64,000 nt of DNA from an uncultured Oscillospiraceae bacterium (GTDB lineage: Bacteria > Bacillota > Clostridia > Oscillospirales > Oscillospiraceae), in assembly GCA_947599925.1 (NCBI GenBank), contig CANQFT010000006.1, forward strand, positions 24,482 to 88,481, in the 5' to 3' direction. The notes below the pieces were generated by a model. That model was not told the origin of the DNA. It saw only the letters and a program-made list of their open reading frames with translations, and ran no database searches. Position numbers and translations under genes: made by a program. Positions 17,833-28,266 of this stretch are shown in pieces (position 1 is the stretch's first letter; every line of letters begins with the position of its first letter).

Positions 17833-19491
17833 TCAAAGGCCCTGTTTGATGGCGCCCAGCAGGGCGGGCACCACTTGCTTTTTCCGGCTGACCACGCCCT
17901 CCAGCACGGCCTGGCCGTGGCGCACGGGGACGTGGAAGGCCCGCTGGGCAAGCTCCTGGGCGCCGTCGCCCACCATCACCAGGCGAGTGGTGGAGGTGGG
18001 GATATAGGTGAACATACAGAAGATATAGTCCAGCCGCTGTTTGGCCAGGGCCGTGGGCAGATAGGGCGTCAGCGCCGCCATAGCCGCCTCCAGGTTCTTC
18101 TCGGTCATAAAGTACCCGTGGCCCACGCCAAAGCGCGCCGCGGCGCTGGAGAAGATCTTGTAGTCGGTGCGCAGGATCTCCTCCGGCGACTTGCCGGAGA
18201 CGTCGCCGCCCCGGTCGAACATGGCCTGGGCGTACTGCTCCATCTCCACTTGGGCCAGACGGGCCAGACGGTCCGCGTGGCGGCGGTCCACATCGGTGCA
18301 GGTGGGGGAGCGGAACATCAGCGTGTCCGACAAAATGGCCGAGAGCATCAGCCCCGCCGTGGCCCGGTCAGGCTCCACGCCCATCTCGTCGTAGAGCTGG
18401 GAGATGATGGTGCAGGTGGAGCCCACGGGGACGTTGCGGAAGTACACCGGCCCCGCCGTCTCCAGCGCGCCGATGCGGTGGTGGTCCACGACCTCCAGCA
18501 CCTCCGCCTCCTCCAGCCCGTCCACGGCCTGGGACTTCTCGTTGTGGTCCACCAGGATCAGCTGCTTCTTGTGCAGATTCAGCAGATTCCGCCGGGAGAT
18601 CAGGCCCAGACAGCGGTTCTCCTCATCCACCATGGGGAAGTAGCGGTAGCGCAGTTCCGCGGTCTGCCGCCGCACGGTCTCCACCAGCGTGGTGGGGGTG
18701 AAGGTCACAAGGTCCTGGGTCTTCATGGCGTGGCGGATGGGCGCCGCCTGGACGATCATCTGCCCGGCCACATAGGGGGAGCAGGGCGTGACCAGCATGA
18801 CGCAGTCCTTCTCCTGGGCGAGCGCCCGGATGGTGGGGGAGACCCTGGCCCCGCCGCACACCACCACGCACCCGGCCCCGGCGTCTATGGCCGCCAGCTG
18901 GGAGTCGGCCCGGTTGGCCAGGATCACCACGTCGCCCGGTCCGATGGCGGCCTCCATGACCTCTGGCGTGCCCGCGCCCATCACGATGCGGCCCTGGACG
19001 GTCCTGCCCGCCGGAGACCCGGCCACCACCTGTGCCTCCAGCGTCTCGGCGATGTTTTCGTAGCTGGTCTCCGCACGGGCCAGCACCCGCTCGTCCACGC
19101 CGTCCATACTGCTGCCGGCCAGGTCCTTGACGGTCACAAGGCCCATCAGGTGGTCGCCCTCGTCCACCACGCACAGGGTGTCCGTGTTCCGGTCCCGCAG
19201 GGTGTGCCAGGCCCGGCGCAGGCTCATGCCGGGCTCCACGCCCTTTTCGCGGCGGTAGTCCGCGTCCTGCAGCTGGGGGCTGACGTCGGTGCAGAGCATG
19301 GGGCTGTCCACGCCGAAATACTCCAGCACGAACTCCGTCTCCCGGTTCACGAGCCCGGCCCGGCAGGGGAGATAGACCCGCTCCGGGTCCAGGATGGACT
19401 TGAGCCGGGCGTAGGCGATGGCGGCGCAGATGGAGTCGGTGTCCGGGTTTTTGTGTCCCAGCACCAGGATGGGGTGGGCGGCGCTTGGCAT
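17833..19491 (-). CDS. ppaC: Manganese-dependent inorganic pyrophosphatase with CBS/DRTGG insert
   Basis: LGHKNPDTDSICAAIAYA, VDHHRIGALETAGPVYFRNVPVGSTC DHH motifs with CBS-type inserted domains. Confidence 0.9.
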   Translation of the reverse strand: MPSAAHPILVLGHKNPDTDSICAAIAYARLKSILDPERVYLPCRAGLVNRETEFVLEYFGVDSPMLCTDVSPQLQDADYRREKGVEPGMSLRRAWHTLRDRNTDTLCVVDEGDHLMGLVTVKDLAGSSMDGVDERVLARAETSYENIAETLEAQVVAGSPAGRTVQGRIVMGAGTPEVMEAAIGPGDVVILANRADSQLAAIDAGAGCVVVCGGARVSPTIRALAQEKDCVMLVTPCSPYVAGQMIVQAAPIRHAMKTQDLVTFTPTTLVETVRRQTAELRYRYFPMVDEENRCLGLISRRNLLNLHKKQLILVDHNEKSQAVDGLEEAEVLEVVDHHRIGALETAGPVYFRNVPVGSTCTIISQLYDEMGVEPDRATAGLMLSAILSDTLMFRSPTCTDVDRRHADRLARLAQVEMEQYAQAMFDRGGDVSGKSPEEILRTDYKIFSSAAARFGVGHGYFMTEKNLEAAMAALTPYLPTALAKQRLDYIFCMFTYIPTSTTRLVMVGDGAQELAQRAFHVPVRHGQAVLEGVVSRKKQVVPALLGAIKQGL

Positions 19492-19660
19492 AAGACGGCG
19501 CTCCTTTCTGGAGTGCGTAAGGTTTAGACGGTCTCCGCGGCGGCGAGGTTCCGCCGCACAGGGCCATTCTACCACAGATTGTGCCCAAATGACAGATGAA
19601 ATTTCAAACCCGCCGGCATATTTTTACCGCCGCGGCGTAGGCTGTGTGGGGTGATGCTGT

Positions 19661-20137
19661 GTGAAGAGGACCAACTGGAGGGTATTTCTGGCGTTTTTGG
19701 CGCTGACAGAAGGGGTGGGTGCCCTGGCGGGCTGGTTGACCAGAGAGGGGGTCCAGGTCTACCAGGCCGCCGCCGTCAAACCGCCGCTGTCGCCGCCGGG
19801 CTGGGTGTTCGCCCTGGTCTGGACGGCGCTCTACGCGCTGATGGCCTTCTCCGCCGCCCGGATCTGGGCCGCGCCGCCGTCCAGGGCCCGGACCCTGGCC
19901 CTGGGGCTGTTTTTCGTCCAGCTGGCGGTCAATTTCTGCTGGCCGCTGTTGTTTTTCGGGCTCATGTGGTTCGCGCCGGCCCTGCTGTGGCTGGTGGCGC
20001 TGTGGGGGCTGGCGCTGTGGATGCTGGCCGCCTTCGAGGCCCTGGACGCTACCGCGGCCTGGGCCCAGGGGCCCTATCTCCTGTGGCTCACCTTCGCGCT
20101 CTACCTGAACTTCGCCGCCTGGTTTTTGAACCGCTGA
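19661..20137 (+). CDS. TspO/MBR family protein
   Basis: KPPLSPPGWVFALVWTALYALMAFSAARIW..., NFCWPLLFFG. Confidence 0.88.
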   Translation: MKRTNWRVFLAFLALTEGVGALAGWLTREGVQVYQAAAVKPPLSPPGWVFALVWTALYALMAFSAARIWAAPPSRARTLALGLFFVQLAVNFCWPLLFFGLMWFAPALLWLVALWGLALWMLAAFEALDATAAWAQGPYLLWLTFALYLNFAAWFLNR

Positions 20138-20138
20138 G

Positions 20139-20187
20139 AAAAACATCGTCAAAGGAGCGGCGAGGCCACTTCTTTGACGATGTTTTT
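20139..20187. terminator. Long symmetric hairpin (bidirectional terminator) related to the second hairpin of repeat A
   Basis: aaaaaCATCGTCAAAGgAGCGGcgaggCCaCTTCTTTGACGATGttttt. Confidence 0.75.
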
Positions 20188-20246
20188 GCGGCCCGCCGCA
20201 GCGCACGGCCCGGCCACAAAGTGGCCGGGTCGCACGTTTCCGGGAA
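20181..20246 (+). repeat. Dispersed intergenic repeat family B, copy B1
   Basis: tgtttttGCGGCCCGCCGCAGCGCACGgCCCGGCCacaaagtGGCCGGGtCGCACGTTTcCGGG; matches B2 at 40635-40700. Confidence 0.8.
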
Positions 20247-20255
20247 CTTTTTTCG

Positions 20256-21323
20256 TCAGCCGCTCTCTTTTTCCACCAGCTGCCAGGGGACGGAGACGGA
20301 GCGGCAGGGCTCGCCCCGCAGCAGGCGGAGCATCTGCTCGGCGGCCAGCACGCCCAGGTTCTGGTTGCCGTGGGACAGAGAGGTGATCCGCACCGGCGCC
20401 AGCTCGCTGTAATGGCTGTTGTCAAAGCTGACCACCGCCATGTCCTCCGGGACCCGGACGCCGCGCTTTTTCAGCTGGGTGACCACGCGGATGGCCACCT
20501 CGTCGTTGTAGCACACCATGGCCGTGCAGCCCTCCGCACCGCTCAGGAGTTGGTCCAGATAGGGCTCGTGGAGAAAGAGCTCCCGGTCCTCGGTGTTGTA
20601 CCAAAAGACGCGCCGGTCCTCCAGAGGCAGGTCCAGGTCCCGCAGGGCCTCCACATAGCCGGAGTAGCGCTGGTGGCCCTGCATATCGTCGCTTTTGAAG
20701 ACCCCGGCGATGTTTTGGTGGCCCCGCCGGTGGAGATGCTCCACCAGCATCCTGCCGCCGCTTCGATTGTCCGCCAGGACGGAGGGGACGTCGGCCAGCT
20801 CCGGGTAGGCGCCGTTGATAAAGACCAGCCGCACCCCGCGGTCGATCAGCTTTTGGTAGAGGTCCAGATTGGGGTTGGGGAGGGCCGTCTTGCTGCCCTC
20901 TACCAAGATCCCATCCAGAGGCTTGACCGTCAAGAGGCTCTGGAGGATCTTCCGCTCGGTGGAGACCAGGTTCTGGGTGGCGTAGAGCAGGGGCGCGCTG
21001 CCGTTGGCGGCCAGGACCGACTCCACGCCCCGCAGGATGTGGGGGAAAATGTAGTCGCTGATGTAGGTGGTGAGCACCGCGATGACGAACGTGCGGGCCT
21101 CCTTCGACTTGGGGCGGACCCGCAGATGGGATCCGCTGCCCTGCCGCCGGGTGATCAGCCCCTCCTCCTCCAGCACCGTGAGGGCCCGGCGGACGGTCTG
21201 GCGGCTGATGCCGAAGTGGCGGCAGAGGGCCTGCTCGGTGGGGAGCAGGCCCCTGTCGCGGTAGAGGCCGCTTTCGATCTCTTGCCGCAGGGAATCGGCG
21301 ATCGCCTGGTATTTGGGCGTCAT
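20256..21323 (-). CDS. araR: Arabinose operon repressor AraR (GntR HTH plus LacI-type sensor domain)
   Basis: MTPKYQAIADSLRQEIESGLY...LPTEQALCRHFGISRQTVRRAL + periplasmic-binding-like domain; divergent from the arabinose operon. Confidence 0.9.
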   Translation of the reverse strand: MTPKYQAIADSLRQEIESGLYRDRGLLPTEQALCRHFGISRQTVRRALTVLEEEGLITRRQGSGSHLRVRPKSKEARTFVIAVLTTYISDYIFPHILRGVESVLAANGSAPLLYATQNLVSTERKILQSLLTVKPLDGILVEGSKTALPNPNLDLYQKLIDRGVRLVFINGAYPELADVPSVLADNRSGGRMLVEHLHRRGHQNIAGVFKSDDMQGHQRYSGYVEALRDLDLPLEDRRVFWYNTEDRELFLHEPYLDQLLSGAEGCTAMVCYNDEVAIRVVTQLKKRGVRVPEDMAVVSFDNSHYSELAPVRITSLSHGNQNLGVLAAEQMLRLLRGEPCRSVSVPWQLVEKESG

Positions 21324-21416
21324 AGGGCGGTTGACCTCCTTGGGTGAGAGATGGGGGACCGGGTCCTCCGGCGCCGCGGCGGAACTTGTCACATCGCCGG
21401 AGGCGCGGGGCCGCAA

Positions 21417-21426
21417 ATTTGTACGC
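21417..21426 (+). promoter_or_regulatory. Putative AraR half-site
   Basis: ATTTGTACGC, first 9 bases match left half of B. subtilis AraR operator ATTTGTACGTACAAAT. Confidence 0.4.
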
Positions 21427-21694
21427 ATCCTGCCGCGGGAAATGGCGCGGCGGGACGGGCGGCCAGAGGACCTCACCCTTATTTTATACAAGAAAACGGA
21501 GAAGGGAAAGGGGAAATTTGGCGGTTGGACTGTTAAAATATCGAATCCCATCCCCCTTTCGCGGCTCTCATTGTGCAAAATGACGGGGACTTTTGCCGGG
21601 GCGGACGGCGGGCGAGGGAAAAGAATCGATGAGAAAATATTTTGAAAACAGGCGGGTTTAGCTGTAATTTTTAAGGTTTTCAAAGGGAACAAGA

Positions 21695-21704
21695 ATTTGT
21701 ATCC
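21695..21704 (+). promoter_or_regulatory. Putative AraR half-site
   Basis: ATTTGTATCC. Confidence 0.4.
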
Positions 21705-21728
21705 GAAAAATAGGGGACACGGGCGAAA

Positions 21729-21774
21729 ATTTGTATTGTTCATTTCCGGGAAAATCAAGAAATTTCATACAAAT
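21729..21774. promoter_or_regulatory. Putative AraR site pair just upstream of the operon promoter
   Basis: ATTTGTATTG at 21729-21738 and inverted CATACAAAT at 21766-21774. Confidence 0.45.
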
Positions 21775-21776
21775 CG

Positions 21777-21805
21777 TTGACCGGAGAAAGCGCAAATGGT
21801 ATGAT
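21777..21805 (+). promoter_or_regulatory. sigma-A-type promoter of the arabinose operon
   Basis: TTGACC-N17-TATGAT about 50 bp upstream of the binding-protein ATG. Confidence 0.7.
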
Positions 21806-21857
21806 GACCATGGCATAAACCCCGGCGAACGACCAACAAAATGGAAAGCGAGGAATT

Positions 21858-22904
21858 ATGATGAAGATGAAAAAGCTCTTGGCCCTGATGCTCTGCCTGG
21901 CCCTGGTGGGCTCCCTGGCCGCCTGCGGCGGCGGCGGCGAGGAAACTCCTGCCACCGACGCCCCCGACACCCCCGCCACCGACGCCCCCACCACCCCCGC
22001 TGACGACGCCCCCGCCGCTGACGGCCTGATCACCGTGGGCGTCATCAACAACGACCCCAACGAGTCCGGCTACCGCACCGCCAACGACGCGGCCATGCGG
22101 GCCACCTTCACTGAGGCCAACGGCTATAAGGCCACCTTCTACAACAACAACGACGCCGCCCAGCAGATCGCCACCGCCCAGCAGATGATCCAGGACGAGG
22201 TGGACTTCCTGCTCCTCTCCCCCGCCTCCACCACCGGCTGGGACACCGTCCTCCAGGACGCCCAGGCCGCCGGCACCCAGGTCATCCTCTTTGACCGTAT
22301 GCTGGAAGCCGACGAGAGTATGTACGTCGCCGCCGTGGTCTCCGATATGCCCGCCGAGGGCAAGACCGCCGTGGATTGGCTGGAGGCCCAGGGCCTGGAT
22401 GAGTACAACATCATCCACATCCAGGGCCACATGGGCTCCGACGCCCAGCTGGGCCGCACCGGCGCTCTGGACGAGAAGGTAGCGGCCGAGGCCAACTGGA
22501 ACTACGTCACCCAGCAGACCGCCGACTGGGACGAGGCCACCGCCAAGACCATCGTGCAGTCCGTCATCGACTCCGGCAAGGACTTCAACGTGATCTACGC
22601 CGAGAATAACGGCATGGCCCGCGGCGCCGCTGCCGCTCTGGACGCCAACGGCATCACCCACGGCGTGGACGGCGACGTCATCATCATGGGCTTCGACAGC
22701 GACAAGTGGGCCTTCGAGGAGGTCCTGGCCGGCCGCTGGAACTACATGGGCCTGTGCAACCCCCTCCAGGCCGACACGGTGGACGCCATCATCAAGGACC
22801 TGGTGGCCGGGAACGAGCCCGCTGAGAAGATCATCTACACCCCCGAGCAGGGCTTCGACGCCGCCCCGCTCCCCCAGGCCGACGTGGACAAGTACGGGAC
22901 CTGA
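21858..22904 (+). CDS. Sugar (arabinose-type) ABC transporter substrate-binding lipoprotein
   Basis: Lipobox LAAC; Thr/Pro/Asp/Ala linker; periplasmic sugar-binding fold (VGVINNDPNESGYR..., QQMIQDEVDFLLLSPAS...). Confidence 0.88.
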   Translation: MMKMKKLLALMLCLALVGSLAACGGGGEETPATDAPDTPATDAPTTPADDAPAADGLITVGVINNDPNESGYRTANDAAMRATFTEANGYKATFYNNNDAAQQIATAQQMIQDEVDFLLLSPASTTGWDTVLQDAQAAGTQVILFDRMLEADESMYVAAVVSDMPAEGKTAVDWLEAQGLDEYNIIHIQGHMGSDAQLGRTGALDEKVAAEANWNYVTQQTADWDEATAKTIVQSVIDSGKDFNVIYAENNGMARGAAAALDANGITHGVDGDVIIMGFDSDKWAFEEVLAGRWNYMGLCNPLQADTVDAIIKDLVAGNEPAEKIIYTPEQGFDAAPLPQADVDKYGT

Positions 22905-22940
22905 TCGGCCTCTTCCACAGCAACATATTCTGTGACCCGG

Positions 22941-22972
22941 CACGCGGCGCGGCACCCCAGCCGCGCCGCGTG
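22941..22972 (+). terminator. Intra-operon GC-rich hairpin between binding-protein and ATPase genes
   Basis: CACGCGGCGCGGC-acccca-GCCGCGCCGCGTG, perfect 13-bp stem. Confidence 0.75.
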
Positions 22973-23006
22973 TTCTATTATCTGAAAGAATGGAGGCGTG
23001 TCCCGA

Positions 23007-24521
23007 ATGCAGGAAGGCGTAGTGTTGGAAATGCGCGGCATCTGCAAATACTTCCCCGGCGTGCGGGCCCTTCAGAACGTGGACTTCGTCCTGCGGGAAG
23101 GGGAGATCCACGCCCTGATGGGTGAGAACGGCGCGGGGAAGTCTACGCTGATCAAATGTCTGACCGGCGTGTACGCCAAGGACGAGGGCGACATCTACAT
23201 GGCCGGGCAGGAAAAGGCGGTGACCATCCGCTCTCCCCAGGACGCCCAGAACGCGGGCATCAGCACCGTGTACCAGGAGATCACCCTCTGCCCCAATCTG
23301 ACGGTGGCGGAGAACCTCTACATCGGCCGCTCCAAGGGCTTTGGGACCAGCTGGAAGCGGATGAACGCCGGGGCCAAAAAGATCCTGACCTCCCTGGGCA
23401 TCCCCGCCAGCCCCAAGCAGCAGTTGGGCACCTGCTCCATCGCCGTGCAACAGATGGTGGCCATCGCCCGCGCGGTGGATATGGAGTGCAAGGTCCTCAT
23501 CCTGGACGAGCCCACCTCCTCCCTGGACGAACAGGAGGTGGAAAAGCTCTTTGGCCTGATGCGCGATCTGAAGGCCAAGGGAGTGGGCATCATCTTCGTC
23601 ACCCACTTTCTGGACCAGGTCTACGAGGTGTGCGACCGCATCACCGTCCTCCGGGACGGCCAGCTGGTGGGGGAGTACGTCATCGAGGACCTGCCCAGGG
23701 TCCAGCTGGTCAGCAAGATGCTGGGCAAAGAGCTGGACGAGATGGCGGACATCAAGAGCGAGGTGGGCGCCGCCGCCGACGCGTCCGGGGAAGTCGTGCT
23801 GGAGGCCCAGGGCCTTTGCAGCAACGCGGGCATCAAGCCCTTTGACTTCTCGGTCCGCAAGGGAGAGGTCAACGGCTTCACCGGGCTGCTGGGCTCCGGC
23901 CGCAGCGAGTGCGTCCGGGCCATCTTTGGCGCAGACCACGTCACCGGCGGCACGGTGAAGGTGGAGGGCAAGCCCGCCCACATCCGCAAGCCCCTGGACG
24001 CCATGAAAAAGGGCATCGGCTATCTGCCGGAGGACCGGAAGGGCGACGGCATCGTGGGCGAGCTCAGCGTCCGGGAAAACATCATCCTGGCCCTCCAGGT
24101 GATGAAGGGCTTCTTCCGCCCGTTCACCAGGGCCCAGGCGGAGGCCTTTGCCGACGAGTACATCAAGCTACTGGAGATCAAGACCGCCTCGGCGGACACC
24201 CCCATCAAGTCCCTCTCCGGCGGCAACCAGCAGAAGGTCATCCTGGCCCGGTGGCTCCTCACAGACCCCAAGTACCTGATCCTGGACGAGCCCACCCGGG
24301 GCATCGACATCGGCACCAAGATCGAAATCCAAAAGCTGGTTTTGAAGCTGGCCGCCGAGGGCAAGAGCGTCACCTTCATCTCCTCGGAGATCGACGAGAT
24401 GCTGCGTACCTGCTCCCGGCTCATCGTCATGCGGGACCGCAAGACGGTGGGCGAGCTCACCGGCGAGGACTTGACCCAGGCCAAGATCATGGCCACTATC
24501 GCGGGAGGTGAAGCGCAATGA
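23007..24521 (+). CDS. Sugar ABC transporter ATP-binding protein (duplicated ATPase, AraG/MglA type)
   Basis: GENGAGKSTLIKCLTGVY..., second nucleotide-binding half SLSGGNQQKVILARWLLTDPKYLILDEPTRGIDIGTK. Confidence 0.93.
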   Translation: MQEGVVLEMRGICKYFPGVRALQNVDFVLREGEIHALMGENGAGKSTLIKCLTGVYAKDEGDIYMAGQEKAVTIRSPQDAQNAGISTVYQEITLCPNLTVAENLYIGRSKGFGTSWKRMNAGAKKILTSLGIPASPKQQLGTCSIAVQQMVAIARAVDMECKVLILDEPTSSLDEQEVEKLFGLMRDLKAKGVGIIFVTHFLDQVYEVCDRITVLRDGQLVGEYVIEDLPRVQLVSKMLGKELDEMADIKSEVGAAADASGEVVLEAQGLCSNAGIKPFDFSVRKGEVNGFTGLLGSGRSECVRAIFGADHVTGGTVKVEGKPAHIRKPLDAMKKGIGYLPEDRKGDGIVGELSVRENIILALQVMKGFFRPFTRAQAEAFADEYIKLLEIKTASADTPIKSLSGGNQQKVILARWLLTDPKYLILDEPTRGIDIGTKIEIQKLVLKLAAEGKSVTFISSEIDEMLRTCSRLIVMRDRKTVGELTGEDLTQAKIMATIAGGEAQ

Positions 24522-25630
24522 CAGCCCCTGTCAAGGACCCTGTGAAAAAAGTTGAGAGCGCCAGGGAGAGCTTCTTCAAGCGGCTCACCCGGCAGCAGCT
24601 CTTTATTCCCCTGGCGGCGCTGGTGCTGCTGGTGCTGTTCAACCTGATCGCCGACCCCTCCTTCTTCGCGGTCAGCATCAAGGAAAACAGCCTGGGCAAC
24701 CCCGTCCTCAGCGGCAACATCATCTCTGTGCTGGACAACGCCTCGGAGCTGGTCATCCTCTCCATCGGCATGACCCTGGTCACAGCCTCCTCCGGCGGGC
24801 AGGACATCTCGGTGGGCGCGGCCATGGCCATCGCCGGCAGCGTCATCCTGCGGCTGGTCTGCGGCGGTCAGGTCAACGCCGACACCATGCACATGAACCT
24901 CTTCCTGGCGCTGTTCATCGCCATCGTTGTGAGTATGCTCTTTGGCGCCTTTAACGGCACCTTGGTGGCCTACTTCAAGATCCAGCCCATGGTGGCCACC
25001 CTGATCCTGTATACCGCCGGGCGCTCCATCGCCGCGTGGATCAACAACAACGAACTGCCCATCATGAACGACATCTCCTTCAAGTACGCCGGGACCTTCC
25101 TCCCCGGAATCCCCGTCCCAACCCCCATCTTCGTCACCCTCTTCGTCATCCTCCTGTTCTGGCTGGCGCTGAAGTTCACCAACCTGGGCCTCTACACCCA
25201 GTCTGTGGGCATCAACGCCAGCTCTGCCCGGCTCAACGGTCTGAATCCCCAGTTCATCAAGCTGCTCACCTACATGATCCTGGGCGCTTGCGTGGCGGTG
25301 GCCGGCTTTCTGCGGGTGAGCCGCAGCGGCTCCATCAACTACTCCCGCATCGCCGAGAACATCGAGATGGACGCGATCCTGGCCGTGGCCCTGGGCGGCA
25401 ACGCCCTGGGCGGAGGCAAGTTCAACATCTACGGCTCCGTGTTGGGGGCCTACGTGATCCAGTTCCTCACCACCACGCTCTACAAATACGACGTGGCCTC
25501 CACCGCGCTGCCCGCTTACAAGGCCGTGGTGGTCATCCTGCTGGTGGTGCTCAGCGCTCCGGTGGTGCGGGAAAAGCTGACCCGCGTCAAGGGCCGAACG
25601 CCCGCCAAGGCCGCAAAGGAGGTGTCCTGA
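24518..25630 (+). CDS. Sugar ABC transporter permease
   Basis: SGGQDISVGAAMAIAG..., ILAVALGGNALGGGKFNIYGSVLGA. Confidence 0.9.
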   Translation: MTAPVKDPVKKVESARESFFKRLTRQQLFIPLAALVLLVLFNLIADPSFFAVSIKENSLGNPVLSGNIISVLDNASELVILSIGMTLVTASSGGQDISVGAAMAIAGSVILRLVCGGQVNADTMHMNLFLALFIAIVVSMLFGAFNGTLVAYFKIQPMVATLILYTAGRSIAAWINNNELPIMNDISFKYAGTFLPGIPVPTPIFVTLFVILLFWLALKFTNLGLYTQSVGINASSARLNGLNPQFIKLLTYMILGACVAVAGFLRVSRSGSINYSRIAENIEMDAILAVALGGNALGGGKFNIYGSVLGAYVIQFLTTTLYKYDVASTALPAYKAVVVILLVVLSAPVVREKLTRVKGRTPAKAAKEVS

Positions 25631-25631
25631 A

Positions 25632-26681
25632 ATGCCGAAAGGGATCGCAGTTGACAAGCAGGGACGGCTCCGGGAACAGCGGGTCGCCATGAGCGACGCC
25701 AACCTGCTCCTGACCATCACCATCGTGGTGTTCTTCCTGCTCTACCTCTCCGCCATCCTCTTCCTGGGCGGCGGCTTTACCAAGGGACAGACCTTCCTGA
25801 ACATTCTGAACAACAACGCCCCCCTCATCGTCCTGGCCTGCGGCATGAGCGTGGTGATGATCACCGGCGGCATCGACATCAGTGTGGGCGGCGTCACCTG
25901 CCTGGTGTGCATGGTCAGCGCGGTGAATCTGGAGCGGCAGGGCGGCAACATCTTCACCGTCATCCTCATCGGCCTGGGCATCGGCCTGGCCTTTGGCGTG
26001 GTGCAGGGGTTCCTGGTGGCCCATCTGGGCATCCAGCCCTTTATCGTCTCTCTGGCGGGGATGTTCTTCGCCAAGGGCATGACCACCATCGTCAGCAAAG
26101 AGCCCATCCGCGTGACCAACGAGGCGTTCCTGGCGGTGAAGGAGACCCGCATCACCGTCCCCGGTATGGGGTCGGTCAACAAGCTGGGGCAGTACGTCCC
26201 CGCCTATGTGGAGGTGGGGGTCGTTGTGGCGCTGGCGGTGGTGGTGCTGCTGTTCTGCCTGCTCCGCTGGGGCAAGCTCGGCCGCGGCTTCTACGCCGTG
26301 GGCGGCAACAACCAGAGCGCCAGTATGCTGGGGGTCAACGTGCGCCGCACCAAGTTCCTGGCCCATGTGCTGTGCAGCCTGCTGGCGGGACTGGGCGGCA
26401 TCCTCTACTTCCTCCACGTGGGCAGCGGCGACGTGGCCAACGGCGCGGGGGACGAGATGAACGCCATCGCCTCCTCCATCATCGGCGGCACCCTGCTCAC
26501 CGGCGGCGTGGGCAATGTGGTGGGCACCTTCTTCGGCGTGATGAGCCTGAACACCATCAAGCGCATCGTCTCCTCCCTGGGCTTTGACGAGGCGTGGTGG
26601 TCCAACATCACCGTGGCCGCCATGCTGTGTTTGTTCCTGGTGATCCAGAGCATCGTCCTGCTGCGGAAGAACAAGAAGTGA
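25632..26681 (+). CDS. Sugar ABC transporter permease
   Basis: [16 protein letters not shown]..., [21 protein letters not shown]. Confidence 0.9.
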   Translation: MPKGIAVDKQGRLREQRVAMSDANLLLTITIVVFFLLYLSAILFLGGGFTKGQTFLNILNNNAPLIVLACGMSVVMITGGIDISVGGVTCLVCMVSAVNLERQGGNIFTVILIGLGIGLAFGVVQGFLVAHLGIQPFIVSLAGMFFAKGMTTIVSKEPIRVTNEAFLAVKETRITVPGMGSVNKLGQYVPAYVEVGVVVALAVVVLLFCLLRWGKLGRGFYAVGGNNQSASMLGVNVRRTKFLAHVLCSLLAGLGGILYFLHVGSGDVANGAGDEMNAIASSIIGGTLLTGGVGNVVGTFFGVMSLNTIKRIVSSLGFDEAWWSNITVAAMLCLFLVIQSIVLLRKNKK

Positions 26682-26694
26682 GGAGGGGTGGGGT

Positions 26695-28221
26695 ATGAGG
26701 ACCTGTTTGGGGGTCGAGCTGGGCTCGACCCGGATCAAGGCCGTCACCGTGGACGACGGCTTTTGTCCCGTCTCCTCCGGGGACTATACCTGGGCTTCCC
26801 GGTATGAAAACGGCGTGTGGACCTACCCCTTGGAGGAGGTGTGGACCGGCCTGAGGGCCGCCATCTCCCAGGTGGAGGGCCGCCAGGACATCGCGGCGGC
26901 GGGCATCTCCGCCATGATGCACGGCTACCTGGCCTTTGACAGCGACTGGAACCTGCTGGTCCCTTTCCGCACCTGGCAAAACACCATCACCGGCCCCGCC
27001 GCGGCGGAGCTGACGGAGCTCTTTGGCTTCAACATCCCCCAGCGGTGGTCCATCGCCCATCTCTACCAGGCGGTGCTCAACGGCGAGCCCCATGTGACCC
27101 GTGTGGCCCACCTGACCACGCTGGCGGGCTACATCCACCACCAGCTCACCGGCGTCCACGCCGTGGGGGTGGGGGAGGCCTCCGGGATGTTCCCCATCGA
27201 CAGCCGCACCCTGGACTATGACGCGGGGATGCTGGAGAAATTCAACGCTCTGGTGGCCGGCCGGGGCCTTCCCTGGCGGCTGGAGGACCTGCTGCCCAAG
27301 GTGCTGGCCGCCGGTGAGGACGCGGGGGCGCTCACCCCGGAGGGGGCGGCGCTGCTGGAGGGACTGCTCCCGGCGGGCATCCCCTTCGCGCCTCCGGAGG
27401 GGGACGCGGGCACCGGCATGGTGGCCACCAACGCCGTGGCGCCCCGGACGGGCAACGTGTCCGCCGGGACCTCCATTTTCTCCATGGTGGTGCTGGAGCG
27501 GCCCCTGGAGCGGGTCTATGAGGAGATCGACCTGGTCACCACCCCTGCCGGGGCGCCGGTGGCCATGGTCCACTGCAACAACTGCACCGGCGACACCAAC
27601 GCCTGGGTCAGCCTTCTGGGGGAGACCGCCCGGCTCTTCGGCGCGGACCCTGAGCCGGGAGAGCTGTATACCAAGCTCTACCAGAAAAGTCTGGAGGGCG
27701 AGGCGGACTGCGGCGGCGTGCTGGTGTGCAACTACCTGGCAGGGGAGGGGGTCACCCACATGGACGCCGGCCGCCCTCTGGCGGCCCGGACCCCGGAGGC
27801 CCGCTTCACCCTTGCCAACTTCTTCCGCGCCCAGCTCTACGCCACCATGGCCACGCTGAAGCTGGGCATGGACATCCTGGCCGGAGAGGGGGTGGCCATC
27901 GACTCCCTCACCGGCCACGGCGGGCTGTTCAAAACGCCTCTGGTGGGCCAGCGCTATATGGCCGCCGCCTGCGGCGCGCCGGTGACCTGCATGGAGACTG
28001 CCGGAGAGGGCGGGCCCTATGGCATGGCTCTGCTGGCGGCCTATCTGCTCCGCGGAGAAGCGGGGGAGAGCCTGGAGGACTTCCTCGCCCGCAGGGTCTT
28101 TGCCGGCGTCTCCGGCTCCACCGTTCAGCCCCAGCCCGACGACCTGGCGGGCTTTAACGCCTACATCGGGCGCTACAAGGCGCTGTTGGAGGTGGAGCGG
28201 GCGGCGGTGGCCGCTCTGTAA
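26695..28221 (+). CDS. araB: FGGY-family carbohydrate kinase, likely ribulokinase
   Basis: [16 protein letters not shown] start, [39 protein letters not shown]; placed between transporter and araA. Confidence 0.75.
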   Translation: MRTCLGVELGSTRIKAVTVDDGFCPVSSGDYTWASRYENGVWTYPLEEVWTGLRAAISQVEGRQDIAAAGISAMMHGYLAFDSDWNLLVPFRTWQNTITGPAAAELTELFGFNIPQRWSIAHLYQAVLNGEPHVTRVAHLTTLAGYIHHQLTGVHAVGVGEASGMFPIDSRTLDYDAGMLEKFNALVAGRGLPWRLEDLLPKVLAAGEDAGALTPEGAALLEGLLPAGIPFAPPEGDAGTGMVATNAVAPRTGNVSAGTSIFSMVVLERPLERVYEEIDLVTTPAGAPVAMVHCNNCTGDTNAWVSLLGETARLFGADPEPGELYTKLYQKSLEGEADCGGVLVCNYLAGEGVTHMDAGRPLAARTPEARFTLANFFRAQLYATMATLKLGMDILAGEGVAIDSLTGHGGLFKTPLVGQRYMAAACGAPVTCMETAGEGGPYGMALLAAYLLRGEAGESLEDFLARRVFAGVSGSTVQPQPDDLAGFNAYIGRYKALLEVERAAVAAL

Positions 28222-28266
28222 GGACCGCCGCGGACATAACTTGACTGGTACAAAGGAGGAACATCA

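Noticed and set aside
16009-19527. Second 1172-aa plus-strand ORF
   Set aside because: Antisense to S41 protease and pyrophosphatase; equal length to the other 1172-aa ORF is coincidence; composition artefact.
21940-22020. ACCGACGCCCCCGAC-type short repeats
   Set aside because: Thr/Pro/Asp/Ala-rich linker after the lipobox of the sugar-binding lipoprotein; common in this context.
24518-26681. Two permease genes as a possible recent duplication
   Set aside because: Sequences are clearly divergent; two distinct permeases in one sugar transporter operon are not unusual.
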